Shown here piece by piece: positions 15,301-30,300 of a stretch of 64,000 nucleotides of DNA (position 1 is the stretch's first letter; every line of letters starts with the position of its first letter). A program made the translations under genes and the position numbers. A model generated the notes under the pieces. The model was given only the letters and a program-made list of their open reading frames with translations. It was not told the origin of the DNA and ran no database searches. The DNA is from Eucommia ulmoides (lineage: Eukaryota > Streptophyta > Magnoliopsida > Garryales > Eucommiaceae), in the NCBI GenBank assembly GCA_016647705.1, contig CM028334.1, positions 1 through 64,000 of the forward strand, in the 5' to 3' direction.

Positions 15301-18300
15301 TATTGTAGTAGTCAAATTTTATTTTGGGTACTTTTAAAAATTCAAAAGCTTTTTAAATAATTTGGTGACCTACATAAGGGAAATTCTACAAGACTAAAAT
15401 AACATTAGTGATTCTATATGGTACCAAATGTTTTGCGGTAAACAAGAAACATGTTCATATGCAGAGATGAGAATGTAAAAGTGAATGAGTGTTGGAGAAA
15501 AATTGATAATATTAGAAATGAGATAGCAGCCATTGAGGATAAAATGAGAGAAAATCGTCTACAATAGTTCGGACACGTGCATAGAAGACCTACAGAAGCA
15601 CCAGTTAAAAAATGTGATTTGATTCAAGTGCAAGGTGCTACGAAGTGGAGAGAGAGGCCTAAAGAACTTGGGAATATACAAACTTGAATGATTTACTAGT
15701 TTGAACTCAAAGGAGGGGATGACCCAGAACGATCTTTATGGCACAATAAATTCATATAGCCTACTCTACTCAAATAGGACAAAGGCTTTGTTGTTGTTAT
15801 TACTTACGTGACGTAACACACCTATTTAAATCAAATGTTTGGTAGGACTTTTTTTATAAAGATGGCCCATTGTTACTATTTTTTTAAAACCATCTTAAGC
15901 CTTTTCTGAAAATTTTAGAAATTGATATCTTTTAACATAAATAAAAGGGTTGAATTGTACATCCTATCTTATTTGAAAATTAACTAGTGTCCCATTAATA
16001 GTTAATTTTACGTCTTATTTGACCATCAAGTCAAAAATGTGTTATAATTAGCTGGTATTTATATACGATTGTTGTAGGGTCTCATTATTGTAAGTCTCTT
16101 TTTCCCAGAAAAAAAAAATCTATAATGAGACTACAAATTAAGTTCTAAAATTGGTAGGACTAAAGCTTTCACAAATTGTAAAAATGAGTCCTCTAAAAAT
16201 TGCCCTAAATAAATGTTAATTTAAAGTTTTCCAAGGTCCGTCGACATTACGATACTGTAATGGCAACATCATGAATTACAATTAATATTGGTGCATAACA
16301 GGATCAGAAACACAATAAACAAACGTTATGTATAAACGGCTAATATTTAAATCATTAGTCAAACAAGAGATTTTCTACTTGGTTCAGAGTGCATCAAAAG
16401 AAAATCTCCTAACCTCTGTCCAGAAAAGAAGAATATGATATCATAATAATGTTCTGCTCAAAAAACGCTCCATCCCATTTCCTTAAGTTTAAAGTTTGCA
16501 CCTTTTTCAGTATTCTTCTCTCTCTTCCTCAATAACTAAATATATAATCCTAAATTCATCAATCAATTCTGTCCCTCATGGTACTTGATGAGAGAAAGTA
16601 GCCCGACAATTACTAGTGACAATATGGTTGCACTAAACATCTACACTGGCTATGTACTGATATAAGCATACACATACTATCTTTCTCGTTTGCATATTCG
16701 CACGTGTTACCTTACTGCTGCAATACCTTAATACTGCAATATGAATGAATTCTATATACTGCACAGGAAATGAACAAAAATAATTTAGGATCAGAACTTA
16801 AAGTAATTCGATCAGAGAGGTTACCAACCTAGTTGATCTCCTTCATCCTTCCGTTCTATTACATCAGCTGTACCCATAGAAAGATTCAACTGTTCTGTGA
16901 CGTACTCTAAACCTTCTAGAAGGTCAGGTGTGACCTCCCCTATTGAGCTTGTTTCAAAATCAGCATCCACCATGCCTTCCCGGAGATCTAGTTCCTGAAC
17001 TTCAAGCCTTGTTTCAATTTCTAACACCGCACCACCAGAGTAATCCACGTCAATCTCCAAGGCCCATACCTCATTCATGTCAGAGGGAAGAACCCTCATA
17101 CTATGGATATAAGGAGGGAGATTCCCAGGATCTACACCAGTGCAAGTGACTTCACCAATGAAACTCGGGCTCCTCATATTGGATAGCGTTCTCTGTATCA
17201 CCAAATGTTAGAACCTCTATATAGGTACATTCCATGCGCGAAAACAAGTCTATATTTCAACTATATTCTTAGTAACTATATTCTTCAGACCCAAAAATCC
17301 CAAAATAAGGGGAAATTTTGGAAAATTCTTCGTCCAATAACGCAACAAGCTGAGAACTAACTACAGAGAAGAAATTATTAGTAAGTTAAAACCTGAATCC
17401 GTGCTTTCAATGAACTTCTCAGCCCTGCACCGCTTTTGGCATCAAAAAACAGACGCGATAATAACAAATTCCAACAAAGTGTTCCTTCATCAGCAACAAT
17501 CTTCTCATCAGAATCTGCTTCAGAAACTTCAGAGGAATGGCAGCTGCTTCCTGAGTGAGTGAGGTTTGGCAAGGGGCAGCGCATTGAATTCTCCTTTGCA
17601 GAAGAATGAGCCACCTTTGCAGAAAAGGCATTATTTACCAAGCCACTGCCCAAACCTGATGCTTGGAAAGAACGAGATTTCTCATCGAGCTTATTTACTT
17701 CACTCCCTGATGTAAAAGCCCCGCCTGCCTTGTTCTCTAAACCACTCTTAGAAGCCTTCTTTGCAAGTTTTTTCAGAAAGTGGCGAACCTTGGATGAACC
17801 ACCATCTATCTTAATCGTCTTACCTATTGGCTCAGCAAAGATACCCATCAAAGGCTTCATAAATAAAGGATATCGCGTATTTAAAGATGCCAAGTAGGTC
17901 CTGAACTCTAATTTCAACCTGGCAAACCATTCCCTTTTTTCTTTGTCATTGCACGAAGCAAGACGGAGAGCTTTGCACCATGATTCCTTCTCCCAAGATG
18001 TCTTAAGGTATATGAACATAACTTTACTTCCATGGTATAATACTGATGTTTTACTCTCCACTTTAATTGGGTATCTCTTGGCCCTGTTAATTTTTTAAAC
18101 ACAAAATGTAAGTGACATAAAAATTCAGCAAAAAAATACATATTCTTTTAATTCCATAAAATTCTACAGTTTGGCAGCAAGATGTGACACTAGGTTCAGG
18201 AACCAAATTGAGTTCCAAGCATCTGTTTCACACCTTTCCAAGTGGAACTAACAGAAATTATATATTACAATTACCCCCCAGTGGCGCAGTCTATTTAGTT

Positions 18301-21300
18301 TATTTTGTTAGTTAAGTGATTTCATTTATTTAAGGTGTTCTCATTGTTATTTTCTTGATTGTTTTGTCGTAGCCTTAAGCCACGGCACTATGCAATTAGT
18401 CCATCCATCTATTTATAAGAAATAATATTTAATAAAATGTGTCTCGCTTTAATGAACCCCGTGTCTCATGCCTTGCCGCCTCGGGGGTCTTTGCGCCTTA
18501 GTTCACCTCGCAACTTAATTAACAATGAATTTCACCAAGTCATTATTATTTGTTCCAATGTTCAAATAAAAGTTCCACTTTTTTCCTACTTCTATGTTTT
18601 CTTTTTGTACAAATATATGAATTAGCTTTTTAGTTTTTTCCCTTTAAGGTTAGGGTTTTCTTTCTTACTAGCCTAAGCCCTAAGGATTAATTGAGGGTTA
18701 TAAATACACCCTTGGCAATCTCTTGCCATTCATTCAATTATTCAACTTCTAGATTCTCTCTTTTTAGTGGATTCAACACCCCCGCCACTAGAACTTCATC
18801 TAGACTATTTTCCATCTACCAGAACGATATCTAGTCCATTTTTTGTCTAATAGAACAATATCTAGTCTTTCCGTTTTTATTCCGCTGTGCCAAACAAGTT
18901 GTGGAGAGAGAGAGTCATTCATGATAGAATAGAACTGACATCAATAGACCATGGATAAACTATCCAGACCCTGGTTGTATAAAATGCCCAGATAAGAGTC
19001 AATAGCAGATAAGCAAGAGTAACATGGTCAACATCGAAGCTAAGTTGATCAAAGACAAACCAAAATCGGAAGGGAATAAAATATTAAAGGAACAGTGTGG
19101 TGACTTAAAATGTCACTAAGACATAACACGGTATATTGCGAAACAGGATTCATTTGTCTGACCCAAATAGTTGGATCAAGGAAAGGTGGGTTGACATTAA
19201 ATCTAGCTGTTTGACTCCATTTCAATTTCAGAAAACCACTACTGACGCTATGCAGATTTAAATTTGCAGCAACTTAAATTGTGCATGTAAATCTACAATT
19301 TGCAATGCATTTCTTTTTGCTAGCTCCCATTAAAATAACGAAACAATAGAAATTTTACCATAAGAGGAGAATAATTTACATATGAAGTGATATTTGAATT
19401 ATTAGATGCTGCAGTTGCTTCCAGAGTGCCAGCATGTCGTACAAATAAAAGGGGGAATAAAAAAAGGTAACACCATTGACAGAACACTTATGTAGCATTT
19501 CAATCAAAACTCATCAAATAATGTTCAATAAATGAACATCAAATTGGTGGTATGTTATTTTGTACAAGTCTTAAAAGACCATAAATGTTGGACATGTATG
19601 TCCGCCATTGTGGGTCTGGAGAGGATCAAATGTATGCAATCTTACCCCTGTATAAAGAGGTGCACTAAATAGATATATTTTTTTTATTTTTTTTTCCCCC
19701 TCTTTTTTGGCTAAGTTGATATATCAAAAGAGAAATAACAAATAAATATAAGTGTCATGTTAAACAAAAAGAATGAGTAAGAAAGAATTTTACGGCTTGA
19801 CTTGAGTACTCAAACTCTATTAGACAGACCGTACATAGAAGTTCTAATACAAATATAAAAACTAAAGTACCCTGTACCACTTCATTTAAGGGTAAATTTC
19901 AATCAGTGGTCATTTGCAAAAGTCACAAGGTGACCCCTTGTCATTTAGAAAGTACCATGATGACCCCTTCTTCGGGTCATGGTCAAGTCAAATTACCAAA
20001 TTGTTATTTATTTTCCATTGTTTAATTAAAAATCCATTAGAAAATATCTCACTAGTTAAATGTCGCATGTACCCCCGCCCCTGGTAAACAAAGCAATCTC
20101 TCTCTCCCTAGTAAATTACCAAATTGTTAAATAAAATTAAACCTCAAATACCAAAAAAATAAGGAAAATAAATAAAGACTAAATAAAATAAAATAACATA
20201 CATCGAAAGTAAAAGAGAGAGAAATTCAAGAACAAAAAGATGAAAACAAAAAAAGAATCAAAAACAAAAAATAGAAAACAAAAAACATAAAACATAAAAT
20301 CAAAAGAAAAAATTGAAAACAAAAAAATAAAAACAGTGATAATTAGAACGAAAATAATTGGAGTGAGAAAGCATTCATTTTGGAGCCAAAAACAATGAAT
20401 AAAACAGCTTACGGGTATTTTGGAAAAGGAAAAAAAGTTAATAAGGGTCTAGATTAGGGGTGTGCTCGGTTGGGGGGTATTTTGGGCAAATCTGAGACCC
20501 AACCCGATATGCATCGGGTTACGTTTTTCATCACCCATTCTCGACCGACAGTGATGAAGAATCCAATGTTGGCGGCTGGTTTTGAATGCCAGTCGGAGAC
20601 GGTCAGATTTGGAATTAATATCACATTAAACAAAAAAATCACCATAACAATGAACAGAGCAGATCTACTCACAGAAGATCTGAAAAAATGGAAATAGAAA
20701 ATTGAAAAAAATAATATCTTCTCACCATTAATGACATCGCATATCTCGGAGTCGCCGTATCGTTGTTTGTCACTTGAGCCGTCACTCACTGGCACCGTCA
20801 CTCTCTGTCGATGATTAAATGCATCGAGCCCCCAACCCAAAGCAATGCAATGAACAAACAGAAGAAGATGAATCGAATTGGAAGACAAACTGGAAAATTT
20901 AGGGTTCTCAAGATAAAGCTCATGGTCGAAGACGAAAAATTGAAGAGGATGAGAAAAAGAAGAGAGGAGAGGAGAAGAAGAATGAAGGAGAATCAAGAAC
21001 TAAGATGATTGGAGAGGCAAAGAACCAGTGGAGAAGCGAAGAATCAATGGAGAAGAGGAGAAGAACCAGTCGAAGAACGAGTGAGGCAACGTGCAAAATG
21101 AACCAAAAAAAAAACTGAATCCTATTTAACTAAGTTTGCTCAATCGGGTCGGATTTCATGGGTTTGGGTTGTAAAAACCCGTTACTGACCCTATACCTGA
21201 AAAAGTGATAAAGTTACACCCGCATTTCGACCCTATCCATCACACATCCGATTTTCAGTGGGTCAGGTGAGTCAGGTTACACGGGTGGGTAGGGTATTTC

Positions 21301-24300
21301 GGATCCTTGCACACTCCTAGTCTAGATGTAATTTTAAATTAGGGAAAAGTACATTTTAAACCCTCTAACTATTGACACGTTTCTAAATAGTCCTCCTAAG
21401 TTTGCGTGTTTCATTTTAAACTCTCTACGTATTAACACGTTTTTAATGATCCTTCTGTCAAAAATTCCGTCAAAAGTAACAGAATGGAGGGGCAAAATAG
21501 TTTTTTTACATTTTTTAAATTGTTTAAGCGTTTCTTTGATTTTTCTTTTCTTTTTTCTTTTTCTTTTTCTTCTTCCCCTCCCTTCCTCCCTCCCTCTTCC
21601 CCTCCCTTCCTCCCTCCCTCTTCCGCTCAAGGCTTCAAGGTATATTTCCGAACCTTCAAGAATACCAAACCCTAGCTTTCAATTTCTCCCACTCTCTCTC
21701 AACTTGCAAATGGCAATTGCCAGAAACAATCCCTTCCCTTCTTCCCCAAATTTCCTGACATCCTCATTTTTCATCTTCCTCCTCCAATACTTTCCCCAAG
21801 CAAAGCATCCTTCCTCTTCTTCAATGGCTCCCCATAAAAACCCAATTCCCCGTAATGATAACAATCCCTAGTAAATTAATACAGAACCACAAAGAAAACC
21901 CTTTTTCAACTTCATTTTTTATTCGATTTCAGTTCCTTCTGTTTCGTTTCTTTACCGGAAAATGGCTTCCGAACAAGCTCCGGTTGAAATGGCGGTGCCC
22001 GTTTCCAAATACTCAAAGAGGGTCGTCCTGAAAACCCTTCTAGGTCGCGGCGACAAAGGGGTCAGATTGGTTGGCTAGAGAATTGTGATTGGTGGATGGA
22101 TTAAGTCCACCAGGGAGATGAGGAAAGAGTAGGCGAAGCCCGCCGGTGACACGGCGGAACCACATGACGTGAGCTGCGTTGAGCTTTTTCAATCTTGAAT
22201 TCTATTTATCAGGACAATCATGAAGGTCCTCGGCGGAAGTGATTGTCGCCTCTGCGAGAAACTGGAATCGATTATTACCGGGCCACCACCTCCCTCCATT
22301 TCTATTCTGCAAGTCAGTGACGGTTCTTCAGTTGCGAGTCTTCTGGTACCAAAATCTTTGTAAAAACTTATTCTTTTCATTTTTGGTTAATTGATTTTGG
22401 AATTAGGTTATTGTGGATTCATCTATAGCTCCTCCTAGTATAATTATGCCCACTGGAACTTGCATATTAACAGAGGGTATAATTATGCCCTCCTTCTTCC
22501 TCTCCCTCTCCCCACTGGAACCACCCCTGTTACGGGGGTGATTCCAACCCGGTAATAGGGGTGGTCTTGTGACTTCTGCAAATGATAACGGGTCTTTGAA
22601 ATTCACACTTTGTTATATCCATCACAAAAAAGGCCAACAGAATTCAGTAAACACGTTAAAAAAGACTTGGCAAATTCACCCAGTTTTTAGCCATCACTTA
22701 CGCCTCTAAAGGTCTAGTTGAGGTCTTTCGGATGAACCCTTAAAACATAGCTTGATCAAGGACTGTTTATAACTATGGCTTTCTTTTTCTAAGTGTAAGT
22801 CTCTTTTATTGTCTCCTAGAAAAGTAACAAAAAAAAATTAAAGAAGCCAAGGCAAAGTTAGTTAGTCAGATAAGGTACCCGAGAAGAATGACCAGCAAAT
22901 TACACATTACCATTTTCTTGAGGACGAGCTTGTAGCAGAAACAGCTGCAACTGTGCATTCCTTTAGTGGAATTTCTGTGAAACAACCATCGGTTTCAGTC
23001 AGGATAAGTGATTGGTCTTTGACTTGTGCATATTTTCTGGCAGGTGTAACCTCCAGGAACTCTTTATTCCGCTTGTTCTCTCTTGGTACTTTCTCCACAA
23101 GCAAAGTCTTTGGAACACTTTCTGATTCTAAAACATAAATAAAACCCTACGAACCACCAAAACAGAGAAAAAAAAACAGAAAGACCAAGATCATTAGAAG
23201 AACTGGCACATAAAATTCAAAAGGAAGCTTGCCAACTTGGATCATAAAGTCTTATCTCATAGGCAAGCACACAGTACCTCAAGCACATTCAAGATTAGTT
23301 ATCATACGCCAAGTTACATACTATATTTATATAGATTAAAAAGCGGTGTAATTTTTAAGAAGAAGGGACTGCAGAAAAAGCATGGAAAGTTATTTTCTTT
23401 TTTATGTTCCTGGAGAACGAATAAATACAATCAAGCAATTGACAAAACTCCTCGCGTAGCTTCAATAATTTATTCAGATAAAATGTATAAGGAGTTAAGG
23501 AGTCTATTAATTTTGCCTTCTTTTTTTTTTTTTTTTTGGAGGGGGGTGGGGGGTGGGGGGTTACTAAATGCTTGCATATTTAATCCATTAACAGATCTTT
23601 TGGGACCTTTTTAGCTAAGTTAAATTAAATAGAAGGATGCAATAGGCGTTAGACCATAAACAAAAATCCGGGAGTCTCCAACTCTTCTGAAAAGTCAAAA
23701 AGAGAGATGTTCTCAGTGGGATAATAACCCTAAGACCAATAAAAGAACACCTCTAATAAAGAATGCTTCAGAGAATGAATAAATAAAAGAGAATCCTATA
23801 TGATGCCGCAATTTCTTTTCTTTCGTTTTTTTTCAAATGGTCCAGGAAAAGAGCTAAGGAAATTATCCTCCTGGTCCTACGAAGGCTGCTATCTGGGCAA
23901 CCTCCAGTCTAGCAAAGCATCAAGCACGTACACAACTTAGGCAAACACTGAGACACCCCCCACCAAGGCAATAAACATGGCCCAAAGATCAGCTGCAGGC
24001 TGCAGCTGGACAGAACAATAAGAGATTAGCAACAGATGACTGTTCACAAAAGCATATACAACATTCGAAAGCCTCTTCCTTGGAGATTGTCCAGTTGGAG
24101 GTTGTCAAGAGCGAGGATGACATTCCAAGATACAGACCAACCAAAGAAGGCAGCCACGATAGGGCTTTAATGTGCCAAACGTGGAAGAATGGTTGTTTTC
24201 AGACAAAAAACTGATATACACACACTAGTGGATGCCCCATGCCAAAATGCACTAATCTATATAATAAAACAAGATGTTCATAAATACTCTAAGCAAATCT

Positions 24301-27300
24301 CAGCCGTTCTTTATACCCCATAAACAACAGTCCAAATTAACCCACAAATCTAACCCTAATATATCTCCCAATTTAACCCTAATATCCCCGATTTCAAAAT
24401 CTCTCACTCTCTCTTTACCGTCTCTCTCTCACTCTCACTCGATCTCTCTCTCTCTCTATCTCGCTCTCAGTCTCCACTTTGGAAGCCGCCGCCGCTACCA
24501 CCGCGGTCTCGGCGCCATCCTCACCTCGCCGTCATCGTGGCCATCATCTGCCTATTGCCTCACCGTTATCATCATCAGTTGTCGATGCCCCCAACCGACG
24601 TCGCCACTACAGGTTCCTCTCTCTCTCTCTCTCCCCTCCGGTTTACAAATCGGAGTGTGGGTTTGTGGGTGGAAGGGTGATTTGGTGAATGAGGTCGGAG
24701 TGTTCAGAGTTGGAGAAGAAGGGTCGCGAAAATGCTAAGAGTAGACGAGAAGGGAGTTGGAATTGGATCGTTGTAGGTTTAACAAATTTCATTTTTGAGA
24801 AATTCAGTTAGTTTGAAATCGGATCTCGATTTGGAAAAATATAAGTTTAATTTATATATATATATATATATGTCGTATGTGTTTGATTAGTTCAGATCTA
24901 AGTCATCCAACAACAAATTGTAGGTATCTAACCACAAGATTGGTAGTCGTTGAGCAGTTGGTCCAGCTTCGATGATGCTCGGATGTATACAAAGGTAATT
25001 TTCACAATCCATCTGCTTGGATCGAATTTTCCCACATTTACTCCTTGTATCTAAAATTTTTCCTCAATTGTTGATTCTGTTGCTCCCAATTCATCTGTTC
25101 TTATTTGAGGTGTAGGACCTGTTGTAAGAGTCGAAGGTTTCAGTGCCCGACCCACGTCAAGAGCACTTGGGTTCCAACTACACGTAGACGCGAGAGACAG
25201 CGACAACTAGCAGTTCTTTAGCAAAATCAAAAGCCACAGCAACTACAACAAAATCAACAGTTGAGCCTTGGAGTGGAGCATTCTAAAAGGCATAGAGAGA
25301 ATCCTGGGGGAACTTCCTCTCTCTACCACACTTTAGGCATTTTCATGGGTTTCATGGATTCGGTTTTGAAAGTAGACGGCCATAATGCTAGAAAAATGTC
25401 TTATACTTCTATATATAGAAGATCTAAGGGCATATATTTATTTGTGTGTATGTGTATATATATGTATAGACATGTGTATAGTTAGGTCTCTAAGTTGTTT
25501 TCAATTTTATATGTGGTTATTTTTTTGTTCCCGCCTAGCGTATAACACTAATAATATTGATTGTGTTGTTATCTGCAAGTTTCTGATTTCATCAACAAAC
25601 CCGCCCAAGCGGGAATTAAACTATGGAAACCTCAATCACTATTGTGTGATTTTGTTTTTCTTCAAAATAGTTTTTTTTTTTCCACTGTCTAACATAAAAT
25701 TCAAATGTTACAGTTTGGCATGTAGTTTGCTTGGAGAAGGAATGAAATAAAAGCATTGGAGGTGGGAGAAAAGAGTGAAATCATCATGGTATATACATCC
25801 TTCATTCTTCTTAATTATCCTTAATAGGATTGGTTTTTTCCCAATATGGACTATGGAGTGGAATATACATCCTTCATTCTTCAGTAAAATTAGAACATCT
25901 ATTTCTTCCCAACACCAACATGTGTTTTTTGATTCTTATGTAATAATTTTGCATAATTTACCAGGTGAGCATTTTCTTTGCTTTTGGTTCTTCCATATGT
26001 AGTATATCTTTTGTTTTGCTGATTTCTGTTTCTGTTCCCAGTTTTCCAGGAACAGGCACAAAGCAATTTTCTTTTGAGTAGATTTGATCTATTATGTTCT
26101 CATTTCTAAGCATGTGTGTGTATTCCCATTATATGTTTTGAGAATAATGTGTGTATTTCTTTTGCAGGGATTGTTCTTCTCCTACTGTAAGTTTACCTTT
26201 TTTGAGCGGTGTTAAGAAAATGTGCTGTGATTTAAATTATAGATGGGTTCTTGCTGCTGCATCCTCATACTGCAGCCATTTATGTTATGGGTTCTCCCTG
26301 CCACATCCTCATACTGCAGCCATTTATGTTTTCAGGTTTGGGATTTGTTTTGATATCCAAATTTGGCCTCAAATCTCAATTTTCAGGCATGTTTCATTTA
26401 TTTTTTCCTTCTACTTTCTTCCCTAATTAATTTCATTTCGATTGGCGATTTGTTTCATTTTGAATAAGAAAATGAAGAACATATTATCTTGGCAAAAATA
26501 TTATTTTTTCTAATGCTATCATATAGATCTCTTTCTCTAACTATTATTTTTTAGATTTTGCCATGTCTACTTTTGGGTTAATTTGTGTGTATCTTGATCG
26601 ATATCTTCTTACAAGTCTAATTTGGGAAAACTTCATCAAGATTTTACTTCTATTTCTCTAGATATGATGTTGGTTTGGCCGGATTCTAATTAAGGTATGA
26701 TTAAATGTACATCCTAAAAATGAATCTTGCAAAGAAAAGTGAAAATGGTAGCAAGGACATGGTTTTAGTGATTTTTCATGTACTTTTTAATGTTTGAATC
26801 TATTTACTTTGTATTCTTAGCTTTTTTAAGGTGTAGATGAGGCGGAAAATAAAATTTATTTGAAGCTTTATATAGGTATAAGTAGTTTGTGTGTTTGTAA
26901 TGGTTTAAAATGTCACGTAAGTTGTCTTATACGATAGATTTTTTAGTAATTCTTTTTTTTTTTTTTTTTTATTTTACCCAAGTGATAAACAATGAGAAAT
27001 ATGTGAATGGGTTAGTTGAAATTTTAACGAGTAAAGCTCTGTTGTATAAGATTCGAAAAATGATAATGTGTATGATAACCCTTTGAACGAAATTGAAATG
27101 TGGTTTCTACTGCTGAAATTAAAAACCAGAGTTTTTTCTTTTTCCTTTTTTCATGTATATTTTAGATCTACAGCTTTAGATCCAACCTTCAAATTTGACG
27201 ACGGGAGATGACCAAAAAATAGGATCAAAGAATCCTCAAGGCATCTATGTATTAAATTTTGGATTCAAGTCCTTTTCTCTCCCTTTTTGTTTTTTTTTTT

Positions 27301-30300
27301 TTTTTTTTTTGTATTTTTTTCTTCTAATAGTTTGATTAGAATTTTTTTGTTTGTATTGGAAGTGTCAAATGCATCAAAAACACCGATGAAAAGGTATTGG
27401 TAAAAGATGACGAGATTACGAAACGATGGAGAAGTTATTTTTATAATTTATTTAATGAGAATGACATCGGGGAATCTAGACTAGAGTTGTCTAATTTATC
27501 TTCAGATGAGATTTATAGGTTTCATAGAAAAATTAGAACTTCGGAAATTATAATAGCACTAAGGAAGATGCAAATTAAAAAAGCATAGGGCCAGATGAAA
27601 TCCCTATAGAGGTGTGGAAAAGTTTGGGAGATATTGCGATAAAGTGGTTAACTAGACTTTCCAATGACATTTTGAGAATTAAGAGAATGTCTGACGATTG
27701 GAGGAGGAGTATCTTAGTGCCCATCTATAAAAATAAAGGGGATATTCAAAATTGCACAAACTATCGGGATATAAAACTTATGAGTCATATTATAAAATTT
27801 TAGGAGAGAGTGATAGAATATAGCATAAGACAGGAAACGAGTATAGAAGATAACCAATTTGAATTTATGCCCAGCCGATCATCCACTGAAGCTATCTATT
27901 TATTCAAGAGATTAAAGGAAAAATATAGAGAAAAGAAGAGAGATTTACATCAAAGATCATTTTTAAGTTCTTACCTCTTCTTTTATGGTGGGTGCTAGAA
28001 AAAAAAACAAGTATTCAATATGTACATCGAGGTAATTAAGAATATGTATGAAGGTATAATCACTAGTATTCGAACAGGAGGAGGCGATACTTGTATATTT
28101 CCTATTAATATAGACTAACATCAAGGATCATTTTTAAGTTCTTACCTCTTCTTTCTAGTAATGGATGAACTCACAAAACATATTCAAGATAGAGTACCTT
28201 GGAGTATGTTGTTTGCGGATGACATCGGATTAGCGGACGAAAATAGAATAAGTCTTAATACTAAATTAAAAAGATGGAGAAACGCGTTAGAGTCTAAAGG
28301 TTTGAAGGTTAGCAGAAGCAAGACTGAATATATGTATTGCAATTTTAATAATGCTTGGAGAGACGATGGTGCGGTCAAAATTGGAGACGAGGAGGTGCCG
28401 AAAGTTTATCATTTTAGATATTTAGATTCAATGATTCAGAGTAATTGCGAAATCAATAAGAATATTACACATAGAATCAAGACATGTTGGTTAAAGTGAA
28501 GAAGTGTAGTTAGGATGATTTGTGATCGTAGGATTCCATTGAAATTTAAAGGAAAATTCTAGAAAACTGCTATAAGACCAGAGCTTCTTTAAGGTTCAGA
28601 ATGTTGAGCGGTAAAAACAAATCATATCCAGAAAATTGGAGTGACAGAAATGAGGATGCTACAGTGGATGAGTGGGAAGACGAAAATGAATAAAATTAAG
28701 AATGAAACTATTAGAGAGAATTTAAAAATAGCATCCAACGAAGAGAAAATTGTTTACGATGGTTTTGGCACGTGCATAGAAGACCCATAGAAGCACTAGT
28801 GAGAAAATGTAATTTAGTTCAAGTTCAGCGGACTACTAGAGGAAGAGGTAGACCTAAAAAGACATTGGACGAGACTAATAGAAATGATTTGGCGACATTA
28901 AACCTGACGGAAGGGATGACCCTTAATCGATCTCTATGGCGTAAATGGATTCATGTAACCGACCCTACATAAGTGGGACAAAGACTTAGTTGTTGTTATT
29001 GTTGTCTTCTTCAACTTCTTGAAATTTTAAATGGGTACAATTTTTTAGTAATTAATGAATCTCAACCCATTGATATTTTTTGTTCCAAATTCTTTTGTGT
29101 TCATATTTTTCACGTGAATGTGTTCAAGATTGTTCATTTAACATCTGATTTGTATAGATTACTTGGACTGTTGTTGTATGTTGGTAAGGGGAAGAACAAC
29201 TTCATGAATGAAACCATATTTATTTGTGCTTTTGTTCAGATTTTTATTTTGGTTTTGATATGATGGTTCATTAATTTTGCGGTTTATTTGAATTATTTAT
29301 TTATGTGCAATTCTTAGCTATTATTGATCTTCAAAATGAAATAGGTATAGAATGATGTATATACAGCGGAGTTTATATAAAAAAAATCAAAATATATTTT
29401 TTTTATATTCATGACTTCATGCACGGATTACACGCTAGTTTTGACATTAAAACATAATATACAACTATTAAAATTATTAATTAACATGACTCGCAATAAT
29501 AGCGCAAGAAATCTATAATAGGCCACTGTAACCATATGAAATAAATTAGCTGGGACAACTACCCAAGCTGAGTGGCATTCTATTATCCATCCTTGAACTT
29601 CTCTAAAACTATTCAAGGAAATATGTTAAATTTTATAAAAGCATGTTTACATGTGGTATAGTAACAAATGGATAGGTTTAATGATGAACCTAGGTTTAGT
29701 GGTAACGAAAAATAAACAAGTTGAGAAGAAAAATATGTGTATTTTATTTAAATCAAAGATAACAATCAAACATCCAAATATTCGAGAGACCTGGTTCTCT
29801 CCTAGACCCAAGGCTCAATACAAACTAATTCTCCATATGCCGTACACACTCCCTTGTGCCCCTTTTATTGCCTACCTATTACCATATAAAACTCCTCCCC
29901 ATAATTACCCAGATTACCACACAAGGTAATTATGGCTAATAGAGTTTTCTTATTCTCACCCAACATCTCTCCCAAAACACTTCGTAAATCAAGGTAATTA
30001 GTAATTGTTGTTTCCTTTCTTGCGTCGTGCATAGGTGTACCTAATTAGTGGTCTATCATTACCAGCCGCCCAAACTTTCACCTGTCTTCAATGGGAAATT
30101 GAAGAAATTGTTACTGAATGGTTTCAAACTTCTCCTAAGTGGTCTCAAATTATGGCAAATCTTTTCATTGGATTAGAACTTCAGCAAGAATAGTACCACC
30201 AGTGTCCAGATTGCACACTCCAAGAACTTCAGCAGGCTCTACTAACAATTCCAGGTCAGGCGACAATTGTGGTGGCAAGAAGGGAGAAGAATTGGTCACC

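Noticed and set aside
20454-20996. Minus-strand open frame of 180 codons in the hAT-like element
   Set aside because: It has no transposase or other recognisable motif, and no sign of purifying constraint by eye.
24274-24738. Plus-strand frame of 154 codons with Ser/Leu-rich sequence
   Set aside because: It is driven by CT-rich simple sequence inside the Helitron-like element and matches no family I know.
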